Origin: Phoronis australis | Lineage: Eukaryota > Phoronida > Phoronidae | DNA length: 24,662 bases | Reading direction: 5' to 3' | Assembly (NCBI GenBank): GCA_002633005.1 | Contig: NMRA01000095.1 | Location: 561,881 to 586,542, forward strand | Part shown: piece by piece, positions 1 to 12,300 of the stretch | Layout: each line of letters starts with the position of its first letter | How positions within the stretch are numbered: the stretch's first letter is position 1 | Translations under genes and position numbers: made by a program | The notes under the pieces: model-generated | Databases searched by the model: none | Seen by the model: the letters and a program-made list of their open reading frames with translations, nothing else | Told to the model about the DNA's origin: nothing

Positions 1-6
1 AGAGAA

Positions 7-297
7 TACACTATTCACTTAGATGTACTGATTTCGATGGCTGGCGAGTAAGTTCGAGGATGTTATTTTTCAGTACAAGTATGATTGTCAATAACACTAA
101 ATATTTATTTAAATATAATTAGCAAACAGCATCATCATTGGATAATAGCATATGCTGGTCATTAATTATCTTTTTAATTGATCTTTTACGGTTTCAATCA
201 CCAAGACTGACGTGCAAATAACGCATATAGTCGCTCCGCTTGAATTATGGTGGCGGAACATAAAAACCTAGTTGCAGCACCAATAAACTCCATTTTG
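7..297. repeat. Direct repeat copy 1 (565-bp spacing)
   Basis: This block of 291 bases recurs at 572-862 with no net insertion or deletion and only a handful of substitutions. Both copies stop at the same base, just before undetermined sequence: a single N at 300 here and six Ns at 863-868 in the other copy. That is what two haplotypes placed in tandem by an assembler look like, though a recent real duplication is possible. No coding potential is supported inside it. Confidence 0.9.
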
Positions 298-571
298 GGN
301 CGGTTTCGAGTGGGAAATTCTGTATATTGGGTTAAGGTTGGATGCGCAATTCAGTCGTACAGCTTTGATATTTTGGCTATTATGCACAATACTTTTTTGT
401 GCAAGTTTCGTCGCAAATCAGAGAGCTCGTTAGCAAGCAGTGCAAATCTACAAAATTTCCAATATCAACTTCGACATAAGTACAGATTTTGAAGAGATTT
501 GTTTGTTTTGATACAACAGAAAATATCTGATTTTGGAATACATATTAAGAAATTAGTTTTTAAAGCAGTAT

Positions 572-862
572 TACACTATTCACTTAGATGTACTGATTTC
601 GATGGCTGGCGAGTAAGTTCGAGGATGTCATTTTTCAGTACAAGTATGATTGTCAATAACACTAAATAATTACTTAAATATAATTAGCAAACAGCATCAT
701 CATTGGATAATAGCATATGCTGGTCATTAATTATCTTTTTAATTGATCTTTTACAGTTTCAATCACCAAGACTGACGTGCAAATAACGCATATAGTCGCT
801 CCGCTTGAATTATGGTGACGGAACATAAAAACCTAGTTGCAGCACCAATAAACTCCATTTTG
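572..862. repeat. Direct repeat copy 2, ending at assembly gap
   Basis: Second copy of the block at 7-297, offset by exactly 565 bases. Differences include TTATTT/TCATTT near the start and GGTGGCGG/GGTGACGG near the end. It runs straight into the gap at 863-868 and a C12 run at 870-881. Confidence 0.9.
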
Positions 863-881
863 NNNNNNGCCCCCCCCCCCC
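863..881. other. Assembly gap followed by C12 homopolymer
   Basis: Six Ns, one G and then twelve C residues. Other Ns in the window are at 300 and at 14033, the latter also directly next to a C run. The window itself ends in ten C residues (24653-24662). Long C runs seem to be where the assembly failed. Confidence 0.95.
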
Positions 882-2940
882 GCCCTGACATATGATGTCA
901 CCAGCACCGATCATTATATTCAATATACCTGTCGTGGATTCAAAAGTTTATTGCAATACAAAACGAGGTCAGGATCTACAGACTGACAGAACCGGCCTCC
1001 ACAACGCCCAGTATTATTCCAAGAGAAAGACCAGTAGCATTAATGGAAACTATTTTTTAACTGAGAACAGGTACAACACTTCAAATGTAGGAGAGGGAAC
1101 ACCACACTGTATCTTTGTTCATTTCTGGACTCTGCATGAACAAAAGTCGACTTAAGACAACACACACTAGCAGATAATAGTAAGATAAACCAATAAAGCA
1201 GTTATGAGATCCACCTACACACCAAAAATCATTTAATGACACATGAGAATAAACAAATGAACATCAACTGCCCCCTGTTCACGTGACTTACTATTAATGG
1301 CAGGAAATGGACAGTCAAGGTCGCCTTACTGCCCATCGTCTGTATAAGCTGTAATAAATATTGAATCACAGACAATGTCTAACTATCTAAAATGCTAAGC
1401 ACTTAAATTTACAGGCAAGAAACACAGGATTGGATGATCAAAAGGAAGGAAGGAACCAACACTCAAACACTAGATACAACAAGGGAAACTTCACACTACA
1501 GAGATAGCACAAGAGATGACAATCAAGGCCTCAGTGAATGAACACTCGACCTGGATGCTAATGAGAATGAATTGAACCATTTTTAGTAGCCAGTGTTGTT
1601 TTTTCAATGTGTGGGGTTTAGAACAGGGACCTCAATCAGAATATAACAAGCTGCGTTCTTAATGATTCTACATTATGTTAGACCGCAAGAGTCCATCTTC
1701 AAGATCCTACAAACTTGAATACTCTCATGGACACTTTCTTGTAGTCAATATTAAAGAGGTTCCGATAAAACACAGACAGAAACTGACAGAGACCTCGAGA
1801 AATATTGAGACAACTCTTACAAAACACTCTCCAGATCACCATAAGTTGTCAGGAACAAAGTTAAACTAGTTACAACCAGGAACAGGAAACTGAAAGTGCA
1901 ATAGAAAAGTGACAACATTGCATGTACAAAGTTACACTACAATCTGCCTGGATGACAAACATCTAAACTACAGGTACTTTCCATACAATTGTACGAGATT
2001 ATCTTACAAGCCTTTGCACTGATTATGAAATTTGATGTCCTAATCTAATTGTTTTACTAAAGTGCAGACCACCTGCAGAGGATTATCTAACACGCCTTTT
2101 CCTCACATGGAAGCGAACAACATTTTCTTGAAACCCTTAACGCAACTCTTCACTTACTTCACAAAAATTGTCATTTTCTACATTTTAAAGGCCAATTACC
2201 TCATTTTCAAATAATAGAAAATGTTTATAATTCTGCTGTTACGAATCAGCGCCTTGATATGGCTTAAGTAGTAATTATTAGTCCTCTTAAACGCCATCTT
2301 TTGGTCACACCGTGCATCCTACGCCTGAGATCTTTTCAGATTCAACTCTAGGTCACGTGATGTGGCCAACATATGACGTGTGATAAGGCTAATAATTCTT
2401 ACCTTAAATGTTGTTTTTGGACATTTACACAGAACAAATCAAGCTATCAATGGGCTACAATTACATTTTTGTCAAGAAATTTGGCAAAATAAAATTTCAC
2501 TTGTCTGCAGTCATGTGTTACCATACCCTCTAACAGTTCATCAATCCATTGATTGTGAGATTTAAAGCTAAAACGAAACCACATTCTGTCAAAAAAACTC
2601 CACCGTTTGATTTTCACTAGTCACAACATTATAAAATCAGTTTCAAATTCTTAAATACCTAGACTGCAAAAGTGATTTTTTGGGTTGAAAATAAGTGTGC
2701 TCAAGACAAATCACATGCACTGAGTATTGTCTCGACCAATAAAGAGCTTTTCCGGTTTTCCAAGGCACAGAAACACTTCTTTGGTAATATAAGTATGTGA
2801 CAAGCTGAGACCAGGTTTACAATAGTGAGGGGGTCTAAATCAAAGGTATGCCTCAGTTGGAAAATGACAGGTTTATAGCTGCTTTGAAAGCAAATTCGGT
2901 ATTTCTCAAGGAAAGCATTAATGAAAAGTATCTACAATTC
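882..2940. other. No supported ORF; possible HIKESHI 3' UTR
   Basis: I see no exon or recognisable repeat here. The plus strand is visibly A-rich over roughly 940-2000, so the minus strand is T-rich, as in a minus-strand 3' UTR. A second AATAAA on the minus strand lies at 947-952 (TTTATT on plus). The HIKESHI transcript could therefore run well beyond its stop at 3033, but only transcript data could show this. Confidence 0.35.
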
Positions 2941-2946
2941 TTTAAT
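2941..2946 (-). terminator. Candidate poly(A) signal ATTAAA of HIKESHI
   Basis: TTTAAT on the plus strand reads ATTAAA on the minus strand, about 87 bases past the HIKESHI stop codon. ATTAAA is the common variant of AATAAA. A distal AATAAA at 947-952 is an alternative site. Confidence 0.4.
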
Positions 2947-3032
2947 TCTTTTTTTCAAGAGGTAAACAACATTTCTTGGAAATCTTACCACAATAGAATT
3001 TATCAGCCCCACTGAGCAGGAAGACACCAGGT

Positions 3033-3355
3033 CTAATTTTTCCAAAAATTTGGACTCTGCTCCAACCGCCTCTTGAAATTCGTATACCACTGCTGTAGTG
3101 TGCTAAGTGGTACGAACGTCTCCGTAGGATTGGGCGCCATCTGAGATTGAGTGACGCTGAATGATGAAGCAAAGTTATAGAAGTTCTCCAACATTTTGTT
3201 GGTGTACTCCACAAATGGGCTGAGATTGGAGACAGCTGCTTCGGGACATGGGCTCATCTGAGCTATCTGGTCCAGTGGCTCTACGGAAATGCCGATTTGG
3301 GCACTGTGACTCTGCTGAATGGCACCACCAAATGGGTTCTCGTGGCCTTCCTCAC
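3033..3355 (-). CDS. HIKESHI: HIKESHI coding exon 4 (terminal)
   Basis: This 323-bp exon follows a CTTTTACTTACGCAG acceptor, completes codon 90 (Gly), encodes the last 106 residues and ends with TAG at 3035-3033. It carries PFG, AQIGISVE, a KMLENFYNFASSF helix region nearly identical to human, a QWYTNF stretch corresponding to human KWYENF, and the terminal FWKN. Reading runs open past the acceptor up to about 3509, but that extension is intron: it has no family similarity and the splice phase fits. Confidence 0.96.
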
Positions 3356-6300
3356 CTGCGTAAGTAAAAGATGAACATGTATCAATATAAACTGTTGATG
3401 TTACTTTTGAGTTGAGACAGTGGATTTGACAGGACCAACAGGAGTGGGTCACACATTTATTTTCTTCACCTCTACTGCACATGCTCGCAATAGGTGACGT
3501 GACACTCACTAGGTGGTGCTCATGTAGAAGTCTTTTTTAACATCAGAAAAGATTGAGAACAGACCGCAAATCGTCAACATGGGGGTTTTGCTGACTACGG
3601 GTCCCATCAGAATATCTGAATGTACGCACTTTACACAGGTAAGACCTTTACTTCATAAGCACAACCTGTTGAATTAAAAATTCTCCGTTAGTTAAGAAAA
3701 ACAGTTCAGAGCTTCTGTAAGTTCACCTGAACAGTTGAGTATGGTTAAACAGAAGAGACATTATTTTGAAAACAAAATGAGATGTTAACAATCTGGGCTG
3801 CCTGGTAGATCTTTGTAATCGAAATCAAACTTAAAGTTCCTCTTGACATTTTCTGTTCCTTACTTTTATGCTCAGTCAAGATAAGCGTCTATAATTCAGT
3901 GCTCCAGTTAATTATGGCTTACACGAATGACTTCTATATCTTAGTCTGTACATTTTTATACTAGCAAACTCCCAGAAATCCCTTTTGCATTATATCAAGG
4001 TTCTTGTCCTCTCCCTTGCATACACTCACTAATAAGATCAAGTTTAGAGGAGCAGGAAACACTTTCTACAATGCTTGATTGTCTGCCAGTGTTGGCCAAG
4101 ATTTGAACCCTGATCTCCCAAATGTGAGTCTGAAAGTCAAACCACTGAACCACAGTGTCTCCAAGTTTGCAAGGTATAACTGCCCCTCAAAATCTCGAGA
4201 TAGTCTGTAACCCAAATCAAGGAGACATCAAGTGCAACCTTGTACTAGACACTCATTGGTGTAAATCAATACACTTGAGTACACTAAAGTAGACAGCTAT
4301 CTTGAGTTAATTCTAAAGTACAACAAAAAAGTGAGTCAAAAATAATTTCAAGTGAAGTTTCATGTTGCAGTATTGTAGTGATATTTGCAAACGTTTTGAA
4401 ACAAGAAGTCTATCAGCAGTTCAGAGATGACCTCAACCTCCATTCAAAAACAGATCCTAGATGTCGCGCACAATTTCTGCACTGTTACTGAGGTTGATAG
4501 ATTTAACACATTATTTGACTTATGAGGTTCTCAACCATTTTCTTTAAACCTTTGTAGGGTCTGAGTCTAGCTTTTGGCAGATTGTTCTGGACCATTCTTT
4601 CAAATAATTGACTCTGCAATTTGTAGACATTTTTTTCATTCACAACAATTATAAATCAGGTTTTGGTGTAGTAAAGAAGTATCCATTTTTTATCAGTGTC
4701 AGAATTTTTATGAAATGCTTGTTTATATAGGAGTATTGAATGCCATTGAGATAAGTAGGCTACTCATTTCTTAACTGTGTAGAATTAAAGTTTTTTTTTT
4801 CTTTTTGATATCATTAAAGAGAGCATAATGTAATTATTTTTTTACTCTTATTTATTTGAGTGAATCTTTTAATGGTGCCAGTAAATGCATATTGTCGTCA
4901 TCTCAGCAGTGTAAAGCAAGAATGTTTCGACATTCTGCACAGTTCCTATGGGACCAATTTTTTTCTAATAAATACATTTTAGTGTTTTGCACATAGGAGG
5001 GACTCTTGTTGAACACAGACTTGTAAGATGACCTGATAAAATACAGTTAAATTTATTTAATTTTTTCCAATGTTGACTCTGAATTATGAATTTTAGTTGC
5101 GCTACACGAGATAAATCGTTGAATTTGTGAAATACATGATGAATGCACACTCACTTTGAATTGAGAAAAATATTGATTGGAAAATATTTCTGGCACCAGA
5201 TGACCCGTTACCATCATCAATTATGAGCAACTGTCGGAGTGCCTTGGAATTAGTTTCACCACTGCAGTACACTGAATACATGGGTATCCTGCATGGCCCT
5301 TGTAACAGCTTCGAGGGTTATTCATTAAATATCATTGAAGATGAAATCTCTGGCGGTCGTATTATTTAGGCTACAAAGACCCACACACTGGATTTAGCCA
5401 TCCAGTCAGAGTACTAATGATTCTGGCTTGTGTTGATTCTGGCCCATTGTTATTAGGCAATGTCCGATTATAAACAGTAATTTATATCACATGCTATAGA
5501 ACATGGACCGCCAAATCCGCATATTTTCAATAGACGAAATCTGTTATCTTACGCATAAGCCGTGACATCATTTTTCACTAGCAACACCTGACAAAATTAG
5601 CAAGTTTGCTTCCAGTAAGTGCGTCATCTGCTAATCACGGTCGGCTGTTGTGTGCCAAAAGTACTCACAATACCAACAGTTCAATTATTGGAAGACTTTG
5701 AACAGCGAGAATTTCCCGTCACAATACCCTAAGGGAAACTGAAATTGGTAATTTAGGAGAGTGGCGCTTCTCTAGGATGTTACGCAAGAAAATGTTGAAG
5801 TTGCGAATCCGTTGTCTATAATCTATGTTTATATCAAGTATCAATGAGCAGACCACACTATGTTGGTAATTTTAGTCGCTCCTGACAGTGTGACTGTTGC
5901 TTACAAGAACGTCCCTGGCTGCCGCTCAGATTAAAATTGAGAAAAAAGAAAACATCGTGTTAACGTTGAATCCGTTTCAACATTCCAGACTTCAGTTGGA
6001 ATCCGAGTTCATCATGGCTTAAGCAGACTTATATTTCATGCACAAGTTGGCTTATAATTCTTGTGAAGACTGGTATGAATCGTAGGCAGTTGAAAGACAT
6101 GAAGTTAAAAGTTTATGGCAAAGGCACTCGCAAAAGTGCTGGTTGAAACAATCATGACCCATAGGTTAATCTCCATCCGTGAGTCTGACTCGTTCACAGC
6201 GCCGCCTTGCGGATTAGTTTCTGAAACAAGGTTCGAAAAACATGCTGGCCCAGTGTCCCGGAGCCAGTGGATTTGCCGCAGGGCCAGTAACTTTTAAAAG

Positions 6301-9300
6301 CTAACTTGGCACCTAGGCCAGTAAATATCAGACTAACTGGCCCGCGGGCCAGCACATTTATTTGCTGAAGTTCAAATGCTGTTTTGACAGTACCTCTTTC
6401 AGCATAAAAACATATATCCTACACTATAAGTAAGACACAGTGATTTATGTGTTGTTACAAGTAACAAGTCAACACAAGACTGACCAAGTGTCAAATTAGC
6501 CAATTAAAGCCTCAAGACATTGGGGCAAAGGCAGCTACTTAGTTCCAATGAACATAAGCCAATGCTTGACGACAGTCTATTTTACACTCCAAGACTTTGT
6601 AAGTGGCAGGGAGGCTACAAGTGCAATACATCTACATTATATATATGACTGATGAAATGTAAAATCAACTTGCAATTCAAAAGTACAGTGCTGTCTTTGA
6701 GTGTTAAAAACTGGGTAGCCATCTACGCACCAAATTATTATTTTTATCACCGCGCAGAAATAGAAATGCTCTTAACTAAGTAGCTTACATTACAACCATT
6801 GTCTGCAGCTTGATAAAGGGAGCTTTGTTGTATATTTATCTTATATTGCACTACAGAGACAAAAATAAAATACATTCTAGGAAATAGGTCATTGAAAAGA
6901 GTGACCCCAACTGGCCAGAAATAGAAAAGAATAATACACAGATAAATCTTAGTCTGATATTGCTCAGTTTTTGCAAAAGAACACGCAGGAAGACAGCTGG
7001 GTTTTCTTTTTTCCAACCAATTCTGAATGTGGAGTCATTTCAAGCCTCAGCAGATTCAACTCATTTTTGGGTGATACCTAAAAAAATATTCTCTGTTTGA
7101 TTTTTCCATCAAGCATTACATCTCATTTCCAACTGGCAACTGTGTATATCTCTTACCTGTTGGGATTATAATAGGCACTTACCACAGACCATAGACTTTA
7201 ATGAGGGGCTTCTTTTATTTGAGGATCACATAACAGAGAAGATTGTTAGTGTTAACTGCTGTTTGTTTGTGAAAACATTCTTTCTCAACCCTTTTAAGAC
7301 ACTGCGGACTATAAAAACTAAAATCGTCAACGAAAATTGAACTGTTTCATTGTTTGAACGACAAATATTGGTTAACTACAGAAAATGAGAAATGGTACAG
7401 ACTGCAACTGCTGTTCATTTGTTGGTAGTCTCAACCTCTATTGTGTACCCTGCTTGAGAAACACATTGAGGAGACTAGACTGGTGTACACCACACCTTAT
7501 CAGAGTGATCTTAATACCGACAAATCACGAAAAGAATACTACACTGACACTATAGAGATTGGACAACTCCACACAGAATCTGCCAGCATTGATCAAAGGC
7601 ACCATGCTGTTGTAGTTGATTACATCGCCGCAGGCTACTGATGTTATTGTTCTCTATATAATCACACCCACCATAAACACACTGGGGGCAACAATAGCAT
7701 TTTTAAATTTTCAGTTTTGAAAGTTTGTAAACATCATATTTGAATACTTTGTGAAAAGTACATGTGATTAGGTTGTTGAAATTTTAAAATTGGATAAGAG
7801 ATGTGACTTTTACAACCTAAAACATTTGTTTAATGTTGCCATGCATTCCTCATTAATTCAATTGGGTGTGCAACATAATTGAGCCAATTACCAAATCACC
7901 AGGCAGCACTTGGATTTTGAGGTAAGCCGAGTGTCATCGTACAATTCTTGGCATGAATGCAGTGATATTTGAATGGGCAAGTGAATCATGCATGCTAATG
8001 AAGGTACTGAAGAGGACAATGTGATATTTGAACTGAATGATTTTTGGGGGTCCATGATGGGTAGTCCTGGATTTTTCGGCTTCATAGCAAACGTGGAGAA
8101 TGCACAAAATCCTCCACATTATCAGTTTTGCTTAGTATAAGACCAGCGCAGCCCAATAAGGTCCAATAGACCCCCTACTGGACCAATGGACCCCCTATTG
8201 GACCAACAGACCCCCTATTGGATGAGGTTCTCCTTGTGATAACCAATAGTGGGCCCAAAAAATCAGCTCTTTGTTGGTCTCACGAACACCTCAGCGGCCA
8301 CTGCCACATTGCTGCTTTCAAATCCAAGGAAAACAGGAAGAGCATTCGGTGTTGAAACTTGTGTGCATTTTTATGACAGTGCTGCAGTTTTTATTGTGAC
8401 ACGCTCAGAATTAAAGTAAATGCATATCTCTCAGGCGCAAAGTTAACGAAACTGTTCCCTATGCCCCTGTTCCCTATGCCCGTGTTCCCTATGCCCGTGT
8501 TCCCTATGCCCCTGTTCCCTATGCCCCTGTTCCCTATGCCCGTGTTCCCTATGCCCCTGTTCCCTATGCCCCTCTGTCAATACGGTACAGAGAATCAAGC
8601 TTTTGTCCCCAGCTGCTGCATTTGGATAGACAAAAGTATGGTTATAGTGGTCATTATTTTGTACTCATACATTTTTTCATTTTTGCTGATCCCGGTCACC
8701 ACACTTTGAGATCGCACATTTTCCAGTCATGTGGCAACCTTGGGCGCATAATTTAGCAGGCAAAATTCTAAAACTGTATATTGTCTTATGCACATCACTG
8801 CCATGGTCTTAAAAGTGAAGCAAGTTGGCTTAGGAGACTGCCAGCTTCTTGATAAAGATAAATGAGTTTTGATTCGTGCAGCAACAGCTTCAGAGACATC
8901 TATTGGTGCCTGAGAGATAGCACATATAATGTACTTTAAAAACAAAAAATCATAACTATCAAAAATTGTGTACAAAACGCATGTTGGAAAGAAGGGTGTT
9001 AACAGCGGGTGTACAATTTTAAGGATTTTGTGAAAATCATCAATAAAGAGAGGATATCAAGCATTTTTGGAAGAAGTCTTTGTCAAGAATGAAGGGGTAA
9101 GCCGAAGGCATACATTTTGTACACTTGAAATGTCGTTAACTACGAACAATTCCTTACCTGGTTTAAGTTTGGCTACTTTAAACACAGCACTGGGTTTAGC
9201 ATTTGATAGGTGACCCAGCAGTTTCCATGACATTCCATCTTCCTTGGATGGCCAACCAAAGAAGGCTGAAATACAATGACCTTGTTTTAGCTCTCAACAA

Positions 9301-12300
9301 GACAGGTATGAGTACAAGTATAATGAGCTTGTTCTTGTTCTAGTTCTCAAGCCAGGTACGAGTACAATGAGCTTGTTTTAGCTCTCATCAAGCCAGGTAC
9401 ACGTATGAGTACAATGAACTTGTATTAGCTCTCAATACGCCAGGTACAAGTACGAGTACAATGAACTTGCATTAGCTCTCAATAAGCCAGGTACAAGTAT
9501 GAGTACAATGAACTTGTATTAGCTCTCAATAAGCCAGGCACAAGTACGAGTACAATGAACTTGTATTAGCTCTCAACAAGCCAGGTATTTGTAAGGGTAA
9601 GAGCAAAAGGGCTACGATGGTCAACACCATCTTCCTCAGGTTTAAAATGAGTACCAGCCCAATAACCAGCGAAGGACAACTGTGTATCCATGGTGACTTG
9701 AAGACTTACACTTAATGTTGTCACCTATTATCAAAAAGCGAGCGAATATGGACCTTCAACATTTCGCAGCATTGGCATTTTTTACTACTAAGTTTCAAGA
9801 AATAATCCTAGCGTTTTTACTAATCTACTCAATTACAGAGCAAATTATACTGACAGAAATGAGTAGCACAGAACACGACTTGAGGAAAAAACAGCGACTA
9901 AGCTTGACACAGATTACACAACTGACACTTTAAGTATCAACTAAAGGGACAGTATTGGTTTCATGGCCAAAAAAAATGCATTTTTGGTTTATGGATAAAC
10001 TTCTTTAAGTTAATAGTTTTGATAAATAAAATATTTTGGTTTTGTGACTTTATTACAAATCTCCAATTCTCGACGTTGTCTGCCAAACATTTGCTGAAAT
10101 TAAGGTCGATGACGCTACCATTTAAACACTCTGAAAGTACTATGCTATTTATCGCCAGCAGAGCTTTAGACTGCTTGTGCGGGAGTTGCAGGTTTGATTT
10201 CATGTTCAGGATGAGTTCAGATAATCACAGTTCTTGCCGCTAATATACCTTTAGACGCTCTGAACCCTCCCTCTGTCAATCACAGTTCTAGCCACTAATA
10301 TCCCTTTAAGACACTCTGAACCCTCCCTCTGTCAATCACAGCTCTATCCACTAATATCCCTTGAAGACACTCTGAACCCTCCCTCTGTCAATCACAGTTC
10401 TAGCCACTAATATCCCTTCAACACGCTCTGAACCCTCCCTCTGTCAATCACAGTTCTAGCCACTAATATCCCTTCAAGACACTCTGAACCCTCCCTCTGT
10501 CAATCACAGTTCTAGCCACTAATATCCCTTGAAGACACTCTGAATCCTCCCTCTGTCAAAAAATAACGTTTGATCTAGACCATTCACTGAACTAAAAAAT
10601 TGGTCCTTAATTTGATAAGAAATGCTAGATCTTCATTGAGATCAGACACATTAAGATGGCTTGACGTCTCAAGTCATTTTATCAGCTGAAAACATGACTG
10701 GTGCTCCATCTACAGTTCTGTCTTCGTGTTAGCTTCTTCGGCCAGCTATAGTGCTTTCGGTGCAAAAAATGAACAGCTGGGCAAAACCAAGTTAATGTGC
10801 CTGGTCCCAAGCAATAACAAGCCATTATCACCAAGTCTAATATCTATATGTGGTGTAAGCAAGGATCATTTTAGAAAACTGTGGGTACGGGTGAATTGAA
10901 AACCTGTGAACCAGGTTACCTTTTGTCCTTTTTCACTTCCAGCTTTTTAATCGGCCCATTTGCAATCATAGTACGTCAGTGAAATTATTTTTTGCACCAA
11001 TGACACGAGGGGAGGCTCTTGAAATTATACCTGTGCAAGTCAAAATTTTTTCTACAGGAAGATGATTCATAACAGCTTGAAGTTACGTAACTTTCCATGC
11101 CCTAACAGTATACATACCAGCAGCACCGTGAGTCTCCGAAAAAGGTACAAGACCAGTCATAAATATCACAACATGATTGACAGTGTCTGCGTCAGGTATA
11201 GTGAAGACATACTGTGTTTCGCTCACTTGTTGGAAATCGGTCTGCACCTAGAAAGGACAATTATGTTGACACCATAACACATCAATGAGACTTCTACAAG
11301 AAAAGCTTGGTAACTCAGATAGTTAGATCTAGTAAAACACATACGATCTGACAAGAGCCTCTACAAAAGCGTGTGTCTGGCAAACAATAACATGAATGCG
11401 AATGCGTTGGTAAACCAATTCATCAGACTCATCTCTCCCCGTCTCTGTGTCAGGTTTTTGCCTCAATGGCTTAGCATTTTATTGGCTTTACTATACAGTC
11501 AGCAATGAACTGGTCATGTTAGATTGACAAATCGCTCAATAGACATTCAAACAAGCAGTATCAATGCACAAACGAGACTAAGTAGGGACTTATTATTTAA
11601 GTGAATGGGGCAGTGATTCAAGGGAGGATGCGCATTAATAATGAGAGGGGGCATGAAACTGGACACATCTCTACACTACGGCATTTTACATTCTATCAAA
11701 CTTGCAAAAAGCTACAGCTACAAACCAGCCTTCCGTCAAAGAAATTGTAACATTTGATTCAGGACCAGTAGCTGCCAAGAAACTAGTCTGAACGTGTTCC
11801 ACACACAGCTGAGAATGGATTTTTGACTTGGGAAGAATTGAAACTTTATTGTGGTTCGAGAACATGGTCAACGCATAACTTGACCAGACATGGCATGCCT
11901 TATCAATGTTCTGCACAACCTGTTTTGACTTGTCACTGCGGCGAGCATGAATTTTATTGTGACGAGTTTCGCTCCCTTGCGTCGTGTTAACAAACCTGTG
12001 CAATGAGTTTGAAGTATTGGGAGATAAGTCATTTCTTTAGTAAGTTGGGACATTTTGGACTTTTGGTACCAGTTCAGTACATTTATTTATTCAAGACTTA
12101 ACATATGAACTCCCCAAAGTACAGACTTTTGAACACATGTACACAAATTTTGAAATTCAAGTCGAGTTTCAATTTCCTGTTGTGGAGAACAATAACAAAT
12201 TGTCAACGCTTCCCTGGTCCATGGGTATGTTTCACAAAAAAGTGACTTCGGACTTAAGTCAAAAGGTTGGTCTTAAGGCCCTTCCCATACAGTTAACTTC

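Noticed and set aside
3356-3509. Open reading frame extending HIKESHI exon 4 upstream to an ATG at 3509 (minus)
   Set aside because: A good acceptor at 3357/3356 with the correct phase joins exon 3 exactly, and the extension has no similarity to Hikeshi. It is intron read-through.
8461-8709. 82-codon plus-strand ORF with Met-Pro-Leu-Phe-Pro repeats
   Set aside because: A 15-bp tandem repeat lacks stops automatically when one unit lacks them. It lies antisense within a HIKESHI intron and has no supporting signals.
8160-10557. CRISPR-like array of regularly spaced repeats
   Set aside because: The arrays are head-to-tail tandem minisatellites with no unique spacers, inside introns of an animal gene.
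11686-12003. 105-codon minus-strand ORF in HIKESHI intron 1
   Set aside because: No family resemblance. Exon 1 joins exon 2 perfectly in phase without it, so it is not a missing HIKESHI exon.
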